NCBI RefSeq assembly: GCF_024586455.1
Contig: NC_065921.1
Coordinates: 79,792,163-79,856,162, forward strand
Length of the DNA: 64,000 nt
Direction of reading: 5' to 3'
Source: Bactrocera neohumeralis
Lineage: Eukaryota > Arthropoda > Insecta > Diptera > Tephritidae
Part shown: piece by piece, positions 58,714 through 64,000 of the stretch
Numbering within the stretch: position 1 is the first letter of the stretch
Layout: the number at the start of each line of letters is the position of its first letter
Notes under the pieces: generated by a model
What the model was told of the DNA's origin: nothing
The model's input: only the letters and a program-made list of their open reading frames with translations
The model's database searches: none
Position numbers and translations under genes: made by a program

Positions 58714-59058
58714 GTATAAGTATAAGTATAAGTATAAGTATAAGTATAAGTATAAGTATAAGTATAAGTATAAGTATAAGTATAAGTATAAGTATAAGTA
58801 TAAGTATAAGTATAAGTATAAGTATAAGTATAAGTATAAGTATAAGTATAAGTATAAGTATAAGTATAAGTATAAGTATAAGTATAAGTATAAGTATAAG
58901 TATAAGTATAAGTATAAGTATAAGTATAAGTATAAGTATAAGTATAAGTATAAGTATAAGTATAAGTATAAGTATAAGTATAAGTATAAGTATAAGTATA
59001 AGTATAAGTATAAGTATAAGTATAAGTATAAGTATAAGTATAAGTATAAGTATAAGTA
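58714..59058. repeat. Perfect (GTATAA)n hexanucleotide array
   Basis: 345 bp, about 57.5 copies of GTATAA (equivalently AAGTAT) with no interruption that I can see. Stop-free frames result in both directions (Ile-Ser, Leu-Tyr, Leu-Ile dipeptide runs of up to 205 codons). None is a gene. Confidence 0.97.
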
Positions 59059-60156
59059 CGAGTTTGATATTTGCTCTTGAAGCATTGGCAAAGCCAACTA
59101 AAGTAATGTTGACAAATAATCCAATGATGTGAGTACGAAAACTGCCTCTCAATAATAGCAAATGCTCTAAAAAGGCATATTTATCCCTCTTTATGCATAT
59201 TAATTGCTCATTACTGTACTTTTGATCAATAATTCTGACTTATAGGCAAAAAGTAGCAAACATTTTTTAACCAAAGACTAGCCTCATGTGCTTTATACTA
59301 TATATCTATAGAACATATGTGCATAAATCTATAAAAACCGTTATATACTAACGGCTATTTACTATATAAGCATACATATGTACATTTTTTAACAAAAATT
59401 TAATTTGCACAATTTATTTATTAAGTGTCAGATGGCACACAGTTAGCGCAGCGGCAAAAACTGATAAAAAATCAAACAATAAAGTTGCACAGAACCAAAT
59501 ATAGACACAACTGTGTGTATGTATGTAGGTTTTGTAAACTGCTGTAGCATGGCAATATTAGTTGAAACAATAATAATAAATATAGACAATAACAATGGCG
59601 GCAAGCAACGTAATGGGAAATGAGTTCTCTAAAGCACAAAGGAGGCACACATATACGGACACATATATACATACACATATATACATGCACATATATGCAT
59701 ACATACATATACCATATTCATATACCCCCACTTGCCAACTTTCTATTGTCTCCGATTTGTGTTGTCGCATGCGATTTTCATTATGTCGAAGGATTTTCAT
59801 TAAATCAAGTAGCGCGTAAAAAAAGCGAAAAGAACAACAACAACAATTATGTATATAAAGGAAATGCGCGCACGCTGCATGGGCGACAATTGAAATCGCT
59901 GCAAGCAGCGGCAACAATATGTGTAAACAGCATAAAAATAATAACAATTTGAAGGTGAAGCACAGACACATACATATGTACATAAACTTGGGCATACACA
60001 TTTACATAGCTAAGTGTGGGTAAATATGCTTATGCGACGCTAATAGAGTTGCCAACGAGCATTGCAAATACATGTTGCCGCAACAAAAACGACAGCAACA
60101 GGGCTATTTCATTGCATAAAAGTATCACATGTGTGTCTATGTATGAGTGTATGTGT
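59059..60156. other. Non-coding DNA with CA/TA microsatellites
   Basis: ACATATATACATACACATAT-like sequence at 59645-59715 and 59960-60000. Overlapping short frames in both directions arise from it. No gene. Confidence 0.4.
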
Positions 60157-61012
60157 TTTTATACCCTTTACAGAACATATTAAGTTGGACACATAGCTTG
60201 TTACAGTTAGAGGGAAACGTTGGAGAGCCTATACAAAATTTGTATATAAAAATGGTCAGAGTAAAGAACTGAGTCGACTTTGTTATAACCGTCTGTCTGT
60301 CCGTTTGTTCATCAGCATGTGCATACCCGCACTAGTTCTCCAGTCTTTGAGATTTGAAATTTTACAGACGCACTTTTCTTCCTTCCAGGCTAGTAATTTA
60401 TCAGAATCGCATTGAAACACTATAACTTATAGCTGTCATACAAACTGAACGATCGGAATCAAGTCATTGTATTGAAAACTTCTTTATTTGAGGATATATC
60501 TTCATGAAATTTGGCATGGATTATTGATTAAGATCGTGGTATTTTATCCAAAGATTTTTTTCAGATCGGATACCTATAGCATATAGCTGCCATACAAACT
60601 GAACGATCGGAATCAAGTCATTGTATGGATAACTTTTCTATTTGGCAAGATATTTTCACAAAATTTTGCATGGCTTATTTTCTTTGACATTAGTGAAATT
60701 TCTGAAGAAATTATTTCGATCGGTTCACTATATGATATAGATGCCATACAAACTGACCGATCAATATCAAGTCATTGTATGAACAACTTTTTTATTTGAA
60801 AAGATATCTCAACAAAATTTTGCACACATTATCTCACAAAACAACACTATAATATCTGAAAAATTTTTCGAGATCGGATTACTATAGCATATAGCTGCCA
60901 TACAAACTGACTGATGGAAATTCGAATAAACACATTTTTATACCATTTTGTGCTGTAGAAAATGCAGCTATGTAGGGTATAAAAGTTTTAGTGCAGCCGC
61001 AGATAACACTTT
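60157..61012 (-). mobile_element. DINE-like element G with four 154-bp repeats
   Basis: It begins TTTTATACCCTTTACAGAAC and the AGAGGGAAACGTTGGAGAGC tail block with CTGTCTGTCCG. Repeat starts (GCTGYC or GATGCC) at 60432, 60586, 60740 and 60894 are exactly 154 bp apart. It ends GGGTATAAAAGTTTTAGTGC-AGCCGCAGATAACACTTTC, the degenerate 5' terminus. Confidence 0.82.
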
Positions 61013-63759
61013 CTTCATTTTGCTACTACTTTTGTATGTGTGTGCACGTGTGCGCGCTTTGCGAATTTGCGCATTTGTAAATTGTGTCATAAATATGCAA
61101 GCGACTGTGTTAACGTTGCACTCTATTATGTAGTTGTTATTATTGTTGTTGTAGACCATTATTGTTATTATTGTTGTTGTTAGCTAATGTTATTTTTGTT
61201 TTTGCGCGCTATTGTTATTGTTGTTGTATGGCGTTGCAGAATGAAGACAGCAGATAACAACGGCCGCGTTGTCGCCTGTGTGTGCGTGCGCGTCTATTTG
61301 CATTTGAAAGCAAAAAGTGTATGCAGAAACAACAGCAAAATGTTGTAAAAAATATTTTTTCTCCACACATGCCTGATAAAATGCAAAATAGCAACAATAG
61401 TAGTAGCTTAATGGCTGTGAACGCAATACCCGCTATGTATATTTATGTGTATGTGTGTGTAGGGTATTATAAAAAATGGCAATAATAAGAATAACAACAA
61501 CAATGATATGCCATGCTCGAGCGCACCAGTCATTGTGGACCTGTCAGCGCGCTTATACGCGCCATAAAGCTGCGCATATGCCGCACACATTGTTTGCGCA
61601 TACACACACACACTAGCGCATTTGCATACAGTGACACATGCACACATATGTATATATGTATGATATTATATACAATAATATTGTTGTGTATGTGCGACTC
61701 TTGCCGCATTTGCATTGTCTGCCTGCCAGTCTATTCCACTGCCGCGCTGCCTTTCTACCGCACTGCCTCTCCACCGCACTGATTTTGTTTTTCCCTACTC
61801 CCCCTTGCTCCCCTTTCATTGCATCTGCTTCGCGCATTATTCGCTACTTTTATTGCATTTGAATAAATGTCGCCATGCCGCCGTTCGCTGTCCTTGCCGC
61901 CAGCTGGTCTAAAACCAACAGCTCTATCACTTTCCCACTCCTGCTCTCGCTCCCTTTGTCAATAAAACAACAGCTTACCCTCCATTTGTTTTTATTGTTA
62001 CTTGTCGAAGACGCTTTTACTTTTTCATTTTGCTTTTATGCTTTCATTCGTTGCTTTTTCTCACATTTTTCATATAAAAGCGTGTATGCAACACTCATAC
62101 GCCGTGTGGCACGTGTAGGCAATTATCGTTAGTGTTGTCGGCTATAGTCAAAGTGCAGCCGCAATCCCACTAAACTAGTCTAGTTGGTCCCCACTTTTGC
62201 CGCGTTTCACATAGTTTTGCAACATTTTCGCAGTCTTTAATGCTAACATTAAATGAAGCTGCTGCAGCAGATTTTTTGCGGCGAATTCCAAGCTGTTGCG
62301 AGGCGTTGAATTGCTATTAAGCAATGAGCTGTTAAGAGTTGGAAGGGAAACGGTAAAAATTTAATATTAGAGACTCTATATTAAGGTGTTTAAATAGTTC
62401 TACTTTCCGAAATTAAACCAGATGACATTATTAAAGCAGTTATTCTCTAATTGTTAGAATTAATTGAGTCCAAAAAGGCATTCAAAGAGAGAGAAATGCC
62501 ATTTTGTTGAACCAGTTCAACTTTTTTATCATTTTTTTCACATATATAGTGATTCTAGCTCTTCTCCTACTAGCATCTAGCTAATGAAATTCTAGTTCTT
62601 AAGCATAAGTGCACAAAATTCGTTGCAATTCTCAACCGGTTAATTTTGTAGTTGGTACCTCGAAAGCTTTATAGTCTGATTATATACAAGTAGATGTATG
62701 TAGATGCGAGTCACGTCAGATTTATTAAGTAAATTATCATCCTTATACAACTGGCAGACTTTCTGTAAGACAACGAAAAAATTTCGCCGGTAGCGCTTCC
62801 ACATTTCTTATCAAACTTCGCATATGGTTTGTAATATGAAAAATTATATTTTAAAACACTTATTAGTTAGTGCCTAAAACATTTTTAAGGTTTCAGTGCC
62901 GTTCAAGCACTATTGGCAGGAATGTGGTAAAGAATAGTATACAACTTATATACCAATTTTCAAAATTACTTATTCAACTATAACGATCTGCTCACACACA
63001 GTCTCCATTGACTTAATTTTGGTTCTTCAAATTGCACAAATCCCTATATAACTATTTTTCAGATATTTAAAAACTGAAAACCTTTTTATGCCTTGTAAGA
63101 TTTGTTCCGTGATTTTTCAGTTCTCGATCGCTTTTCATATGGCATTCACTTAACTTTTCAAAACTCCAATGTCAGTCTAAGCTTTTCTCTATCTCTTTCT
63201 CTCTCTCTTGCCCTCTCTGGCTCTCTCTTTTTCTCTCTCACTCTCTTTCTGCGTCTGAACTTTCAATAACTGGAATAAGTCTCAATTTTTCACTACTCAA
63301 TGAGCTAATTACTTTCTCGGTCTCTTATACTACCTTATTTAGTCAGAAATGATGCATGAATTCGGTTGACAGCTTCTGAAAGAGAGAAAGATGTCTCGTC
63401 TTCGTTCCTTGCCCCTCAAATCCTAATCCCCATTCACATAATTCTACCATAATTTCACTTCAAAATTTTAATAATTATTTGTCTAAAAACCAGTGTCCCT
63501 CTCTCTTCAACTTAGAACACAACCTCAATTTCAATCCTAAACTCAACCATTTCTACTTTTTATGTATAAATTATTATATGAAATTGATCTTAACACCTCT
63601 TCTTCTCTTCATCAAATCTATATTTCAAACGTCATCTGAATCTCGATTTACATATTACCGCTTTCGCTCTGAACCTACTATATATGTATCTACAAAGTTC
63701 CAAAGCGTTCCAAAGTAAACAGGACTTTAAAAAAAAACAGAACAAATGCTTTTTTCGGC
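61013..63759. other. Non-coding DNA, no gene supported
   Basis: TTATTATTGTTGTTG-type tract at 61135-61225; CA/TG tracts near 61440 and 61600. Short frames at 61.4-62.1 kb have no known domain. Pyrimidine tract at 63180-63250 described separately. Confidence 0.35.
63178..63252 (+). repeat. CT-rich polypyrimidine tract
   Basis: CTATCTCTTTCTCTCTCTCT continuing to 63252 with few purines. It could be an (CT/GA)n GAGA-factor type tract or simply a microsatellite. No exon follows at a plausible acceptor. Confidence 0.6.
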
Positions 63760-63769
63760 TAAATCAATT

Positions 63770-64000
63770 TATTTTATTCAAAACAGTATACTTCTGCTTC
63801 AGTACAGTTTTTTGCACGGTCCAAAAGACTGTCGAACGAGTGTTTTAGCTCGTTGGCCGGTATGGCCGCCAGTATGGCGGTTCAAGCATTTATCCGAAAA
63901 GGAAGAAGTCGCACGGTGGCATATCAGGTGAATACGGGGAGTGGTTAATGGTTAAAATGTGACCAAACCGTGAGCACACCTTTCGTAAGTCCAAATGTTC
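63770..64000 (-). pseudogene. Mariner transposase C-terminal fragment, cut by window edge
   Basis: The minus strand from the window edge reads ILTINHSPYSPDMPPCDFFL-FG, the third-Asp block of a mariner transposase (YSPDLAPCDFFLF), then a stop and degraded C-terminus. The Asp codon is at 63908-63910. The rest of the element lies beyond 64000, so the upstream state is unknown. The TAA in place of a lysine codon after FLFG suggests it is dead. Confidence 0.75.

Noticed and set aside
58544..59161. Frames of 134-205 codons over the hexamer array
   Set aside because: They are dipeptide repeats created by a stop-free hexanucleotide in several phases and strands; no unique coding sequence.

Overview
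The window reads as a stretch of a dipteran (acalyptrate fly) nuclear genome, most likely a tephritid fruit fly. It is AT-rich, full of CAA/TTG trinucleotide and CA/TA dinucleotide tracts, has almost no long coding frames, and carries fly-type mobile elements (mariner-like elements, non-LTR retrotransposon relics, Helitron/DINE-like repeats). The only cellular protein gene I can support is a two-exon classical odorant-binding protein (OBP) on the minus strand (23283-25232) with a good core promoter candidate. Species assignment is from family resemblance only; no database search was possible.

Layout. 0-3 kb: purine/CAA-rich non-coding DNA with a GAGTG minisatellite. 3-9.3 kb: DINE-like element, an R1-like LINE relic with two internal deletions, an internally deleted mariner with both terminal repeats, another DINE-like element. 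11.06-11.66 kb: TTAA-flanked MITE. 13.9-14.8 kb: DINE-like element interrupted by a ~130 bp piece of mitochondrial cox1 (NUMT). 19.3-22.5 kb: DINE-like element, LINE relic, decayed tandem repeats. 23.1-25.6 kb: OBP gene with a dead DDE transposase in its intron. 26.3-27.6 kb: first array of a conserved GTAGGC box. 29.4-36.1 kb: TTAAC pentamer array, LINE relic, mariner relic, 18-bp minisatellite, 2 kb decayed ACTTAG/ACTTAA satellite. 38-39.7 kb: LINE RNase H relic and mariner relic. 43.9-47.3 kb: second and third GTAGGC-box arrays with a recursive-splice-like site between them. 51.4-53.8 kb: DDE transposase relic abutting a DINE-like element, and another DINE-like piece. 54.9-55.6 kb: second TTAA-flanked MITE. 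58.7-59.06 kb: 345 bp perfect hexanucleotide array. 60.1-61.0 kb: DINE-like element. 63.8-64.0 kb: mariner transposase 3' end running off the window.

The most unusual signal is a ~19 bp box, GCGCYSAAAWGTAGGCAAC, always on the plus strand. It recurs in three separate tandem arrays whose monomer lengths (about 135 bp, about 310 bp as a dimer, about 217 bp) and linker sequences differ, while the box itself is kept. This looks like a satellite family under selection or homogenisation at a protein-binding site, comparable in form (not sequence) to a CENP-B box. The DINE-like elements are a second coherent family: six of the eight pieces carry a central tandem repeat with a period of 154 bp.
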